Below, in pieces: positions 8,265 to 16,785 of a stretch of 64,000 bases of DNA. The stretch covers positions 1 through 64,000 of the forward strand of contig JAEYPR010000010.1 in assembly GCA_023410535.1 (NCBI GenBank), given 5' to 3'. The notes below the pieces were generated by a model. That model was not told where the DNA came from and searched no databases. It was given only the letters and a program-made list of their open reading frames with translations. Position 1 is the first letter of the stretch; each line of letters opens with the position of its first letter. The position numbers and the translations under genes were made by a program. Source of the DNA: Bacillota bacterium. Lineage in GTDB: Bacteria; Bacillota; UBA4882; UBA8346.

Positions 8265-9302
8265 CTAAAATTTATAACCAATTGTTAAAAATGTCTCGGG
8301 ATTTGTTGATGAATTTACGACAGCGATATCCAGTACGGTCGGACCCAGTTTGAGTCCAAGTCCACCGGAAACGACTCCAGGAGTGCCTCCCTCTTTCGCA
8401 ATACCGGTTCGTAAGATAATCGAATTGAATAATAAAGATTTTTCTAACCCAAAGCGAAGGACATTATGCCCGATTTCTCCATCCCCGTTAATCTGATAGT
8501 CGCCGGTCAATTGGAACGATCGGGCCGGTCGCAACGCGATTCCAATGATGATATCCTTTGGTAGCCTCGCCTGATATTTGCTCAGTTGCTCCGTTGCTTC
8601 CGCTTGAGTCGTTTGTTTACCCCAGCGAACGTTACTGTCAAAATTGCGAAGCATTAATCCAAAAGACAAACGATCACTTCGTATGTATAAAAATCCCAAG
8701 TCTGCCGCCAACCCGTTGCCATTCATTCGATCTTTTGCCGTTACGTCATGCGGATGATCTCGCTGATAATGGAATTCAATCGTTTCACCCTTATATCTTT
8801 TCAAACTAATCCCCCATAACAGATTATCGCTGAACTGCCCAGCCAATGACAGGGCGAGATATTGATTGCTCGTTGCGCGGAATTTTCCCGTTCGCTTCGT
8901 AGTTTCATTTAGACCATTCAAATCTTTGTAAATATTCAAGCCGAGATATTTGGTGGACAAACCCAGTATATTATGGGATGAGAAAAGGAATGTTTCGGCC
9001 AATTCGTCGTTTGAAAGAGAGTTATCCATTACCTCCGCCGTATCCATAATATTAGACGTTCCGCTGATACTTGGAGTAAAAGTCCCGATCTTTAAACGAT
9101 TCAATCCGGCCGGATTCCAATAAAAAGCCGTACCGTCGTCCGCTACTGCGGTAAAAGCCCCACCCAAAGCCATCGCGCGGGCGCCCGGTCCCGAAGCTGA
9201 ACCAAAACATGGTGTTTGCAGCAGAAAAAACGAGAGAAGAAAAATTAAAAACACGCAATAACCGGCCGATTTTAACCGGAGTGGAGATTGATCTGGTGTC
9301 AT
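8265..9302 (-). CDS. PorV/PorQ-like outer-membrane beta-barrel protein
   Basis: A 345-residue exported protein. The signal peptide is at residues about 12-34. Directly after it comes GARAMALGGAFTAVADDG followed by FYWNPAGL, the N-terminal signature of the PorV/PorQ (UPF0164/FadL-like) barrels of diderm bacteria. The rest alternates short amphipathic strands, and the protein ends in FLTIGYKF: a C-terminal Phe with alternating hydrophobics, as in substrates of the BAM machine. That requires an outer membrane. No type IX secretion genes are nearby, so only the family, not a PorV role, can be claimed. Confidence 0.75.
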   Translation of the reverse strand: MTPDQSPLRLKSAGYCVFLIFLLSFFLLQTPCFGSASGPGARAMALGGAFTAVADDGTAFYWNPAGLNRLKIGTFTPSISGTSNIMDTAEVMDNSLSNDELAETFLFSSHNILGLSTKYLGLNIYKDLNGLNETTKRTGKFRATSNQYLALSLAGQFSDNLLWGISLKRYKGETIEFHYQRDHPHDVTAKDRMNGNGLAADLGFLYIRSDRLSFGLMLRNFDSNVRWGKQTTQAEATEQLSKYQARLPKDIIIGIALRPARSFQLTGDYQINGDGEIGHNVLRFGLEKSLLFNSIILRTGIAKEGGTPGVVSGGLGLKLGPTVLDIAVVNSSTNPETFLTIGYKF

Positions 9303-9377
9303 TATTTCCTCAGCTGATTATATTTTTGAATTAAATTAGCGATTCGTGATTATATATTAATATGAGGTCAATTAAAA

Positions 9378-9413
9378 AAACCCTTTAATAATTTGAAATT
9401 ACGTAAAAGGTTT
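9378..9413 (-). terminator. Terminator-like hairpin upstream of the PorV-like gene
   Basis: Minus-strand stem AAACCTTT / AAAGGGTTT around an AT-rich loop, followed by a T run. It lies between the DUF1540 gene and the PorV-like start, about 75 bases upstream of the latter, so it is either a back-up terminator or an attenuator. Confidence 0.35.
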
Positions 9414-9473
9414 AAGCAAAACCTTGAAAGTGTATTTTGACCATCGGGTTACTTTTGAAAGCGATAACGAGCA

Positions 9474-9505
9474 AATAAAAAGGGCTGAAATTCAGCCCTT
9501 TTTAT
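9474..9505. terminator. Terminator at the end of the DUF1540 gene
   Basis: A near-perfect palindrome AATAAAAAGGGCTGAA / TTCAGCCCTTTTTATT. The DUF1540 stop codon is inside its 3' arm as written on the plus strand. The A and T tracts allow function in either direction. Confidence 0.8.
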
Positions 9506-9696
9506 TGCTTGTTTTTAAAAGTTTGACAACAAGTTTCATCTACGGAACCCGCCGGAGTTGCGCTTAAACTCTTCAAATCAGCATTTGGAGAGAACCCGCC
9601 TTGCGCATCATTTTGAATCACAATTTGCTGCGCTTCGCAAAGGTTGCTTGAGGTCCAGTATTTACAGCTATTCACTGTACAGTTTACATCAGGCAT
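9502..9696 (-). CDS. DUF1540 domain protein
   Basis: A small Cys-containing protein of about 64 residues. The pattern VNCTVNSCKYW...NLCEAQQI...DETCCQTF matches DUF1540, a Firmicute family of unknown function whose conserved Cys residues suggest metal or disulfide binding. The frame is open to a GTG at 9708, but that codon overlaps the ribosome site GGAG; the ATG at 9696 is the likelier start. Monocistronic, with its own terminator. Confidence 0.8.
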   Translation of the reverse strand: MPDVNCTVNSCKYWTSSNLCEAQQIVIQNDAQGGFSPNADLKSLSATPAGSVDETCCQTFKNKQ

Positions 9697-9773
9697 ATTA
9701 ATACTCACTCCTTCGTTTTGGTGTATTTATAGCCTAACCAATTGTTTAACGGATATTCGAACTACCAAAAACA

Positions 9774-9796
9774 AAAACCCGGGAATCCCGGGTTTC
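9774..9796 (-). terminator. Terminator of the ylxM-lepB operon
   Basis: AACCCGGGA / TCCCGGGTT hairpin followed on the minus strand by TTTTGTTTTT. It lies about 85 bases beyond the lepB stop, the end of the long minus-strand operon. Confidence 0.8.
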
Positions 9797-9878
9797 ATTA
9801 CCTTAAATACAGCTCCAAGACCTATGTCGTTCATTTAATCTCCTACTGATACGCGAAGGAGATTGCGTGGACGACCAG

Positions 9879-10448
9879 TTAGTAAGTGGAGTCATTTTGA
9901 TATAATTTTGGATCATATTTCGGAAGTTTTAAAACTTGGATATTTTGTAGCGGCCAGAAGATGAAAAACGCTTTGCCCACTACATTTTTCAAAGGCACAA
10001 AACCAACGTCGGGATCCCTGCTATCCTTACTCCCATTGCGATTATCTCCCATTACAAAGAGCGTCCCTTCGGGAACCACTTGGAAATCGTAATTTGAAAA
10101 CGTCTTTTCCTTGATATACGGTTCCGTTAATTCAACGCCACCAACATATACCTTGGAATCTTGAATATAAACCGTCTTCCCGGGACCTGCAATAACCCGT
10201 TTAATAAACTTCATTGAAGGATCTTTGGGATATTTCAGGACAATAATATCACCCGTTTTGGGGGTCCGGAAACGAAAGATAAGTTTATTAACTAATAAAC
10301 GTTCTCCATCACGCAAGGTTGGCTCCATTGACGTTCCCTTTACCAAAAAAGACTGCATAATAAAGATAATGATAAAAAGGATCGTCAATACTGCAATGGC
10401 AAAAGCCTCAATGTTTTCCCGATACTCTGACTTTTGAATCCCGATCAT
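9879..10448 (-). CDS. lepB: Signal peptidase I
   Basis: A 189-residue type I signal peptidase, which cleaves signal peptides on the outer face of the cytoplasmic membrane. One N-terminal membrane helix (about 16-36) is followed by the catalytic Ser in GTSMEPTLRDGERLLVNK and the catalytic Lys in KFIKRVIAGPGKTV. Box E appears as MGDNRNGSKDSRDPDVGFVP. Length is normal for the Firmicute SipS-like class. It is the last gene of the ribosome/SRP operon, 26 bases after rplS, a neighbourhood common in Clostridia. Confidence 0.95.
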   Translation of the reverse strand: MIGIQKSEYRENIEAFAIAVLTILFIIIFIMQSFLVKGTSMEPTLRDGERLLVNKLIFRFRTPKTGDIIVLKYPKDPSMKFIKRVIAGPGKTVYIQDSKVYVGGVELTEPYIKEKTFSNYDFQVVPEGTLFVMGDNRNGSKDSRDPDVGFVPLKNVVGKAFFIFWPLQNIQVLKLPKYDPKLYQNDSTY

Positions 10449-10474
10449 CGAACGGGCCTCCCTTGATCTCCTGA

Positions 10475-10822
10475 TTAAACTTCCCGACGTTCTTCGATAC
10501 GGGCGGACTTACCAGAGCGTTCCCGCAAGTAATAGAGCTTAGCGCGACGTACTTTTCCTCTCCGCTCGACTTGAATCTTGTCTAACATCGGAGAATGAAC
10601 CGGGAAGGTACGTTCCACACCAATACCTTGAGAAACTTTACGGACAGTAAAAGTTTCCTTTAAACCGCCATGGCTTCTGCGCGTAACAACACCTTCAAAG
10701 ATCTGGATCCGCTCTTTACCACCTTCGACTACTTTAACATGAACTTTAACCGAATCTCCAGGTGAAAATTGTGGAATATCAGAACGTAATTGCTCCCGTT
10801 CAATGGCTTCAATAATATTCAT
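10475..10822 (-). CDS. rplS: 50S ribosomal protein L19
   Basis: A 115-residue L19, located at the 30S-50S interface. Conserved blocks are FSPGDSVKVHVKVVEGGKER, FEGVVTRRSHGG and the FTVRK / GVERTFPVHSP segment, with the basic end KLYYLRERSGKSARI. It lies 15 bases after trmD with the usual trmD-rplS order. AGGAGG precedes the ATG. Confidence 0.97.
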   Translation of the reverse strand: MNIIEAIEREQLRSDIPQFSPGDSVKVHVKVVEGGKERIQIFEGVVTRRSHGGLKETFTVRKVSQGIGVERTFPVHSPMLDKIQVERRGKVRRAKLYYLRERSGKSARIEERREV

Positions 10823-10837
10823 GGTATAAACCTCCTT

Positions 10838-11584
10838 TCAGGACTGACTATCTTTAATTTGTATTTGATAATTTTTAAGCAAGCGTTGTTCAGCTTCGGT
10901 AAGGTTGGCGTTGGATAATAAATCAGGTCGACGAATTGCTGTTCGTAAAACTGCTTGTTCGCGACGCCACACCTCAATCTTGGCGTGATGACCGGAGAGC
11001 AAAACCTCAGGAACGGTTAGCCCTGCAAATTCAACCGGACGGGTATACTGCGGAAAGTCCAGTAAATTATCGGTAAAGGAATCGCAAATATGAGATTCCT
11101 CCGAACCAAGCACTCCCGGGAGCAAGCGGACAATTGCATCACAGATTACCATGACAGCAAGTTCGCCACCGGTTAAAACAAAGTCTCCAATCGAAACTTC
11201 CTGATCAACCCATTGGCGAATTCGTTCATCAAATCCTTCATAATGACCACAGATGAAAATCAGGTTTTCATCCTCAGCGGCAAATTGTTGAGCCATCGTT
11301 TGAGTAAACGTTTTACCTTGAGGCGTTAGCAAGATCGTTTTTACATTTGGTAATCCTGATTTTGCATGTTGTAAACAGCGATAGATAGGTTCTGGTTTTA
11401 ATACCATGCCACTGCCGCCACCATAAGGTGTGTCATCAACCATGCGATGCTTATCAGTGGTAAATTCCCTGAAATTCAATAAACGAAACTCAACCGCATT
11501 TTGTTCCTGCGCCCTTTTTAAAATACTATTTTGAAAAGGACCTTGGAACATCTCCGGAAACAAGGTTAATATTTGAATCAGCAT
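10838..11584 (-). CDS. trmD: tRNA (guanine37-N1)-methyltransferase
   Basis: A 248-residue SPOUT methyltransferase that makes m1G37 in tRNA and so prevents frameshifting. The SAM-binding trefoil knot is seen as FICGHYEGFDERI and SIGDFVLTGGELA, with the conserved Asp in QWVDQEVSIGD. YGGGSGMVLKPEPI and LLSGHHAKIEVWRRE are also canonical. Its start overlaps the rimM stop by 7 bases, indicating translational coupling. Confidence 0.97.
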   Translation of the reverse strand: MLIQILTLFPEMFQGPFQNSILKRAQEQNAVEFRLLNFREFTTDKHRMVDDTPYGGGSGMVLKPEPIYRCLQHAKSGLPNVKTILLTPQGKTFTQTMAQQFAAEDENLIFICGHYEGFDERIRQWVDQEVSIGDFVLTGGELAVMVICDAIVRLLPGVLGSEESHICDSFTDNLLDFPQYTRPVEFAGLTVPEVLLSGHHAKIEVWRREQAVLRTAIRRPDLLSNANLTEAEQRLLKNYQIQIKDSQS

Positions 11585-12105
11585 TCGTCGTCTTCCTCAA
11601 GCAATCCCGGAGGCAACTTCACAACCATTTTACCTTGCGCTGGATTCACTGCTACGATAACGTCTTTTAAAGCGGGAATCAAAACCGGTTTCGATTGACT
11701 ATCGACGCTATAGACGTGATTGGATCCTGTTTCGATAATTTCATCAATTACCCCAAGTTTAACTCCGGAGTCGGTGTAAACTGTCAATCCAACAATTTCG
11801 TCATAGTAATAACGTCCCGGCGGAAGCGGCGGGCGCTCATTCCTGGGAATATAGATTAAACCCCGTCCGAGTGAATCGGCGGCCGTCATATCATCAATCC
11901 CTTTGAATTTCAATAGTACCAAACTATTAAAATTGCGATAGCCTTCGATGAACAGCTGACGCCAATCATCTTTCTCTTTAAAGAAAACCCGTTTAACACT
12001 TCCAAACCGTTTAGGGTTTTCAGTTAAAGGGATCACCTTTAACTCACCCTTAATTCCTTGAGCCTTTATGATCTCCCCAATCGCGATAAAATCAGGCGTC
12101 TCCAT
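11578..12105 (-). CDS. rimM: 16S rRNA processing protein RimM
   Basis: A 175-residue 30S maturation factor. The N-terminal RimM barrel carries IGEIIKAQGIKGELKVIPLT and the C-terminal PRC-barrel has YYYDEIVGLTVYTDSG, ending with VLIPALKDVIVAVNPAQGKM. Size and operon position between khpA and trmD are standard. Confidence 0.96.
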   Translation of the reverse strand: METPDFIAIGEIIKAQGIKGELKVIPLTENPKRFGSVKRVFFKEKDDWRQLFIEGYRNFNSLVLLKFKGIDDMTAADSLGRGLIYIPRNERPPLPPGRYYYDEIVGLTVYTDSGVKLGVIDEIIETGSNHVYSVDSQSKPVLIPALKDVIVAVNPAQGKMVVKLPPGLLEEDDEC

Positions 12106-12110
12106 TAAGC

Positions 12111-12344
12111 TTATTTATTCCCTAACTCAACGCTAATTTTACGATTATCCCGTGTTGCACAAGATTTTACCACTGTACGAATGGCTTTGATAATTCGACC
12201 TTGTTTGCCAATTACCTTACCAACGTCTTCCGGATGGACGGTAATTTCCACCAGGGTTTGGTTGTTACGGTCATTTTGGATAACTTGGACTTCTTCAGGG
12301 TGATCAACCAAGGCTTTGGTAATTTGTAAAACCAACTCTTTCAT
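12111..12344 (-). CDS. khpA: KH-domain RNA-binding protein KhpA (YlqC)
   Basis: A 77-residue single-KH-domain protein. The GxxG loop is in VGKVIGKQGRIIKAIRTV. KhpA binds RNA, with KhpB in other Firmicutes, and its position between rpsP and rimM is conserved. The start is the ATG at 12344 behind GAGAGGTG. A longer frame to 12371 would overlap rpsP and has no ribosome site. Confidence 0.93.
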   Translation of the reverse strand: MKELVLQITKALVDHPEEVQVIQNDRNNQTLVEITVHPEDVGKVIGKQGRIIKAIRTVVKSCATRDNRKISVELGNK

Positions 12345-12363
12345 GGAAACACCTCTCAAAAGC

Positions 12364-12609
12364 TCATGCAATTACACCAATTTTCTTTAAGAGCCGCTTA
12401 ACGGTGTCCGAAGGTTGAGCACCTTTTTTTAACCAGTCTGCTGCTTTTTCTTTATCAACAACGATTTCGACTGGTTCAACAATGGGGTTATAGTGACCGA
12501 TAATCTCAATAAAGCGCCCATCACGCGGAGCTCTAGAATCTGCAACCACCACACGGTAGAAAGGCCGTTTTTTAGCACCCATCTTATTTAAGCGAATACG
12601 TACTGCCAT
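12364..12609 (-). CDS. rpsP: 30S ribosomal protein S16
   Basis: An 81-residue S16. The N-terminal block VRIRLNKMGAKKRPFYRVVV, then ADSRAPRDGRFIEIIGHYNP, is diagnostic. A GGGAGG-type site precedes the ATG. It lies 51 bases after ffh in the same operon. Confidence 0.97.
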   Translation of the reverse strand: MAVRIRLNKMGAKKRPFYRVVVADSRAPRDGRFIEIIGHYNPIVEPVEIVVDKEKAADWLKKGAQPSDTVKRLLKKIGVIA

Positions 12610-12660
12610 TTTTTCACCTCCCTTCGAGGTTTAAAAAAATTTATTTTCGCAAACTTGGTA

Positions 12661-13986
12661 TTAAAAGGGCAGTTTCGGCATTTTGCCTTTGCCACCCATC
12701 TCGGCGATCTGTTTCATCATCTTGCGGCTTTGTTCAAATTGCTGCAAAACGCGATTGACATCTTGGACAGTCGTCCCGGAACCCAGCGCAATCCGCCGTC
12801 TCCGGCTGCCGTTAATGATATTGGGGTTGGTCCGTTCTTGCTTGGTCATAGATTGAATAATCGCTTCCACCTTGACCATTTCCCGTTCATCAACCTGAAC
12901 GCCCTTCAATTGCTTTGACATCTGTCCGGGGAGCATCCCCAACAATTGGTCCAACGGTCCCATTTTTTTCATCTCGCGCAATTGGTCAAGAAAATCATCA
13001 AAAGTGAACTCGGCCTTACGCATCTTATCGAACATATTCTTGGCTTTGCCGGGGTCAATGTTGCTTTGTGCTTTTTCAATGAGAGTCAGAACATCTCCCA
13101 TGCCGAGCACTCGCGAAGCCATCCGGGAGGGATGAAAAACCTCCAGGTTTTCCATCTTCTCGCCCAATCCGACGTATTTGATGGGGGCTTTGGTGACCGC
13201 TCGAACCGACAGAGCGGCTCCGCCCCGCGTATCACTATCCAATTTTGTCAAGATAACGCCGGTCAACCCAAGTGTTTCCTGGAATGAACTGGCGACATTA
13301 ACAGCATCCTGACCAGTCATGGCATCTACGACGAGTAAAATCTCATGGGGATTGACGCGGCTTTGAATATTTTTCAGCTCCGCCATTAACTCTTCGTTGA
13401 CATGAAGACGACCGGCGGTATCGATAATGACCAGATCTCTTTGGTAAGCGAGCGCATATTCCAAACCCTTTTCAGCGAGGATCACCGGGTCGGCGCCTTC
13501 TTGATAAAAAACCGGAACATCAAGCTGAGCACCGAGAACTTGTAGTTGTTTGACTGCTGCCGGGCGGTAAATGTCCGCGGCAATCAGTAACGGGCGTCGC
13601 CCCTGTTTTTTCAACAATGCCGAAAGTTTTCCGGCGGTGCTGGTTTTACCGGTGCCCTGCAACCCTACTAGCATAATTACCGTGGGTGGCCGGTCCGCCA
13701 TTTTTAACGGGGACTCGTGTTCCCCCATTAACTTTGTTAGTTCCTCGTAGACAATCTTAATAACCTGTTGGCCCGGTGTGAGACTGTTAAAAACTTCTTG
13801 CCCAACGGCACGTTCTTTTACATTATTAATAAAATCTTTGACAACTTTAAAATTGACGTCGGCTTCTAATAAAGCCAAACGGACTTCTCGCAAGGAATCC
13901 TCAATATTCTTTTCGGTGAGTTTTCCCATACCGCGAAGTTTTTTAAATGTATCTTGCAGTTTATTGGAAAGGTTCTCAAAGACCAT
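12661..13986 (-). CDS. ffh: Signal recognition particle protein Ffh
   Basis: A 441-residue SRP54 homologue that binds SRP RNA and signal peptides during co-translational targeting. The NG GTPase domain shows G1 GLQGTGKTSTAGKL at about residue 107, DTAGRLHVNEEL (G3) and TKLDSDTRGGAAL (G4). The Met-rich M domain follows (MLPGQMSK, then RRRRIALGSGTTVQDVN). It shares one base with the ylxM stop (TAATG). ftsY is not in the immediate neighbourhood. Confidence 0.97.
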   Translation of the reverse strand: MVFENLSNKLQDTFKKLRGMGKLTEKNIEDSLREVRLALLEADVNFKVVKDFINNVKERAVGQEVFNSLTPGQQVIKIVYEELTKLMGEHESPLKMADRPPTVIMLVGLQGTGKTSTAGKLSALLKKQGRRPLLIAADIYRPAAVKQLQVLGAQLDVPVFYQEGADPVILAEKGLEYALAYQRDLVIIDTAGRLHVNEELMAELKNIQSRVNPHEILLVVDAMTGQDAVNVASSFQETLGLTGVILTKLDSDTRGGAALSVRAVTKAPIKYVGLGEKMENLEVFHPSRMASRVLGMGDVLTLIEKAQSNIDPGKAKNMFDKMRKAEFTFDDFLDQLREMKKMGPLDQLLGMLPGQMSKQLKGVQVDEREMVKVEAIIQSMTKQERTNPNIINGSRRRRIALGSGTTVQDVNRVLQQFEQSRKMMKQIAEMGGKGKMPKLPF

Positions 13987-14369
13987 TATTGATGAACCTC
14001 CTCTTCTTCAATTTCAGAACTTCGGAGTATTTCCATTTGTTCTTTAACAAACAAAAGCTCACGATGGATCTGACTTTCAGTCGGCACGGTATCAAGCAAG
14101 ATATCTAACTTTGCCGATACCTGAGACAAAATATTTTGTTGCTTTAAATAATTATGTACCATGCCAAGCTTCGTTTCGAACTCTTCCATAATACTTTCGG
14201 TGCGGTGCAGCAGGTCATGAACTGCTTGGCGTGATACTCCCTCCGCTTCGGCTATTTCCGCTAAAGACCAATCTTCTTCATAATAAAGTTCCATGGTTCT
14301 TCGTTGTTTCTCGGTTAATAGTCCGCCGTAGAAATCAAACAATAAGCCGGTATGTACCAGTTTCTCCAA
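13986..14369 (-). CDS. ylxM: YlxM-type helix-turn-helix protein, SRP operon
   Basis: A 127-residue protein with a sigma-70 region-4-like HTH (YYEEDWSLAEIAEAEGVSRQ, then AVHDLLHRTE). YlxM/SatC homologues sit immediately before ffh in Firmicutes and modulate SRP. The start is TTG, 8 bases after a perfect GGAGG. It is the first gene of the operon; the promoter is at 14414-14442. Confidence 0.9.
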   Translation of the reverse strand: MEKLVHTGLLFDFYGGLLTEKQRRTMELYYEEDWSLAEIAEAEGVSRQAVHDLLHRTESIMEEFETKLGMVHNYLKQQNILSQVSAKLDILLDTVPTESQIHRELLFVKEQMEILRSSEIEEEEVHQ

Positions 14370-14413
14370 ACTGTGTTCCTCCGGTTGTCAAGTAATCTTG
14401 CTTAACAGTGATT

Positions 14414-14442
14414 AGTATACCGACTTTAGTAGGTATTGTCAA
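14414..14442 (-). promoter_or_regulatory. Near-consensus promoter of the ylxM-ffh-...-lepB operon
   Basis: On the minus strand: TTGACA (14442-14437), a 17-base spacer, TATACT (14419-14414). The start would be near 14407, about 40 bases before the ylxM TTG. This is one of the best sigma-A promoters in the window, as expected for ribosomal and secretion genes. Confidence 0.85.
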
Positions 14443-14616
14443 TGTTTATTTCGCTTTTAACACCATTGATTACTTAATTTTAATCGATTTACGAAATGAT
14501 TGACTGAACTAGTGAAACTATCCAGCATTATGTAACGTTTGGCAGTGGCAGGATGTCAGCCGATTGCTGCGAATTATATAGTTAAATGGTGAATGATGAA
14601 TTTGGAGGTAAATCAA

Positions 14617-15126
14617 TTGACCAAAAAAACGGCTTCCATTTTACTCTGTGCGCTACTGATTGGTCTGTTGGCAGGGGTTTGCAGGGCGGAATCAGCGTTA
14701 GGCCGTAGGGATTATGCTTTTGGATGGCAGTTTTCCAGGCCAACGAACGGGTTAAGTCTTAAAATTCCGATTCAAGAGCAATACTATATCCAACCCATCT
14801 GTGCGCTTTCCTTATCGGGTAAATCCGAGGAAACCGACGGCTATTTTACGTTCGGAATCCGTGGAATCTGGGATCTTCCAACTCGAAATGATCTGCATCC
14901 TTACGCCGGGGTTGCGTGGGGTTATGCCGAGGATTTCGATGGCAGTAACGTTCGAAATTCTAAAGTGTCCAAAGCAGCGCGAGGTTTTCAAAGTTTTTTT
15001 GGCGTGGAATATGAAAAATTCGTGTTACGCCCCGCCGTCGAAATTGGTTTGGGAAGCTTCCGTAATAATGACGGCAGTTACTTTGCCGGCGTGACCTATA
15101 ACTTCTCGCTGCTCTATTATTTTTAA
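14617..15126 (+). CDS. Putative small outer-membrane beta-barrel protein
   Basis: A 169-residue exported protein of no recognised family. Residues 1-25 form a signal peptide ending CRAES. The mature part is a series of alternating-pattern strands with aromatic girdle residues, for example YFTFGIRGIWDLP, LHPYAGVAWGYAED and AGVTYNFSLLYYF, ending in Phe like an outer-membrane barrel. About eight strands would fit. The start is TTG, 8 bases after GGAGG at 14604-14608; an upstream ATG at 14593 precedes this site and is unlikely. The stop overlaps the convergent GGDEF gene by 4 bases. Confidence 0.65.
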   Translation: MTKKTASILLCALLIGLLAGVCRAESALGRRDYAFGWQFSRPTNGLSLKIPIQEQYYIQPICALSLSGKSEETDGYFTFGIRGIWDLPTRNDLHPYAGVAWGYAEDFDGSNVRNSKVSKAARGFQSFFGVEYEKFVLRPAVEIGLGSFRNNDGSYFAGVTYNFSLLYYF

Positions 15127-16673
15127 GTAGCCGTCTCAAACCCACAACAAACCCGATTTTTTCCGGAATGTTTGGCGTGATAGAGTGACTTGTCGGTATA
15201 TTCGAGTAGACTCAACCGATCCATTGCGTGATCAGGCATGGTTGCCACACCGACTGAAATGGTGATCTGGCATTGAAGTTGACTTTCCGGAATATGCTCA
15301 ATTGCGCGGCGAATCTGTTCGGCAAGGTATTGCGCCCGTAAACTGTCGGTATCTTTCAGCAAGACGACAAACTCTTCTCCGCCGTAGCGGGCGACGATTC
15401 CTTCATCATCCACAACTTGGGTAATTACGGAAGCGACCACTTTCAACAGTTGGTCTCCGGCGGGGTGACCATAGGTATCATTGTATTTTTTAAAGTTGTC
15501 CACATCCATGAGGATCATGGATAACGGAGCTCGATGCTGTTGCGAGCGTTCCGACAATAATTCCAATTGCTCATTGAAATAACGTCGATTAAACAAGGAT
15601 GTTAAACCATCGGTATCCGCTTGGGTTTTGGCTGTTTTTACCTTCGCCAATTGTTGGAGCGCGTTGCCGCATTGATTGGCGATATTGACGAGTAAGCGGA
15701 TTTGCGTATCGGGAATTAGCGACTCTTTGATATCGACAATTAATAAAATACCGGCCACTTCGCGATCGATCACAATTGGAAAAGCGCAAACGGTTTTAAC
15801 GGCGGTTCCCCGAAAAATACGCAGCAAATCCGGTTGTCGATTCAATTCGTAACAGAGTAACGGTTCCTTGAATACCTGTATCGAGGTTAAGCTAAGACTA
15901 TCTTTCCGTAACGGGGTTTGCTGAAAATTATCAAGCCACTCTCGTTCCCAACCGGCCTGTTCGTAAATTTTTAGAACTTCACCTTCAAACAAAACGATTG
16001 CTGGGCGTAATGAAGAATCACTGTGTAATACGGCTTTCAAAGTTTGGACGAAAATATCGTCCAATTCGGAGCTGGCGGTGATTTCTACCGAGTAATCGGT
16101 TAATCGTTCCAGTTTCGAATTCCATTGCGAGAGTTTTTTTGAAACTTCCTCAGTAGCGGTGAACGTCCGTTTCATCAAAAAACTTCCCATGACCCCAAAA
16201 CAATAAAAATAACCGACTTTGGTCAGTAGATTAAAAGTGGGAAAAGTATCGCTTGAATTATTAAACACGGTGGCTAATGCCAAAATGACGCTTGATAGCG
16301 TTGACCAAACAAACACGCCTGAAAAAGTGTAGCGAACGACCGCGGCTAAAATCGGAATAAATAAAAAAGGTACTAACGGGCTGTCCACTCCACCAGTGCG
16401 CATCAACATAAAACAAGTGATCCCAAGATCAACTGTTAAAAAAGGTGTCCGCCAAACTCGGACAGCCAACCGCGATAATCTCGGAACGAACAAACAGATT
16501 AGATTGATTCCCAAATAAGTTCCGGCAATGCCGTAATCAATCTGTTCGCCGGCGACTCCGATTGCGCAAAATATCAGCATACTGTTTAGAATGGATAATT
16601 TCAGTCGAACTTCAGCTAGCGATGTCGAAAAAGTAATTTTTCGTCTTTTTTTTAGTTCGAAATTTCCTTCCAC
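15123..16673 (-). CDS. Membrane diguanylate cyclase (GAF-GGDEF)
   Basis: About 516 residues. Residues about 20-175 contain five to six membrane helices, followed by a short coiled region (TATEEVSKKLSQWNSKLERL) and a GAF-like domain (about 195-345). The C-terminal GGDEF domain has DTDGLTSLFNRRYFNE and the active-site GGEEF in ARYGGEEFVVLL, so it should make c-di-GMP. The inhibitory RxxD site expected just before the active loop is absent; the local sequence is VVDDEGIVAR. GTG at 16673 lies 6 bases after GGAGG and is preferred to a TTG two codons earlier that touches it. Confidence 0.88.
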   Translation of the reverse strand: MEGNFELKKRRKITFSTSLAEVRLKLSILNSMLIFCAIGVAGEQIDYGIAGTYLGINLICLFVPRLSRLAVRVWRTPFLTVDLGITCFMLMRTGGVDSPLVPFLFIPILAAVVRYTFSGVFVWSTLSSVILALATVFNNSSDTFPTFNLLTKVGYFYCFGVMGSFLMKRTFTATEEVSKKLSQWNSKLERLTDYSVEITASSELDDIFVQTLKAVLHSDSSLRPAIVLFEGEVLKIYEQAGWEREWLDNFQQTPLRKDSLSLTSIQVFKEPLLCYELNRQPDLLRIFRGTAVKTVCAFPIVIDREVAGILLIVDIKESLIPDTQIRLLVNIANQCGNALQQLAKVKTAKTQADTDGLTSLFNRRYFNEQLELLSERSQQHRAPLSMILMDVDNFKKYNDTYGHPAGDQLLKVVASVITQVVDDEGIVARYGGEEFVVLLKDTDSLRAQYLAEQIRRAIEHIPESQLQCQITISVGVATMPDHAMDRLSLLEYTDKSLYHAKHSGKNRVCCGFETAT

Positions 16674-16719
16674 TGTCAACCTCCATTGTTAAATAATGGA
16701 ATGAACGAGGAAAAAGAAC

Positions 16720-16745
16720 CCGGTTTGTTTCGTTTCGCAAACCGG
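16720..16745 (-). terminator. Terminator of gatD-murT
   Basis: CCGGTTTG / CAAACCGG stem with a 10-base loop. On the minus strand it is followed by a T-rich stretch (TTCTTTTT). It lies 41 bases after the murT stop. Confidence 0.75.
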
Positions 16746-16785
16746 TGTTAAATCTTGGTGCATTTAGAATTGGGGTAATCATAAC

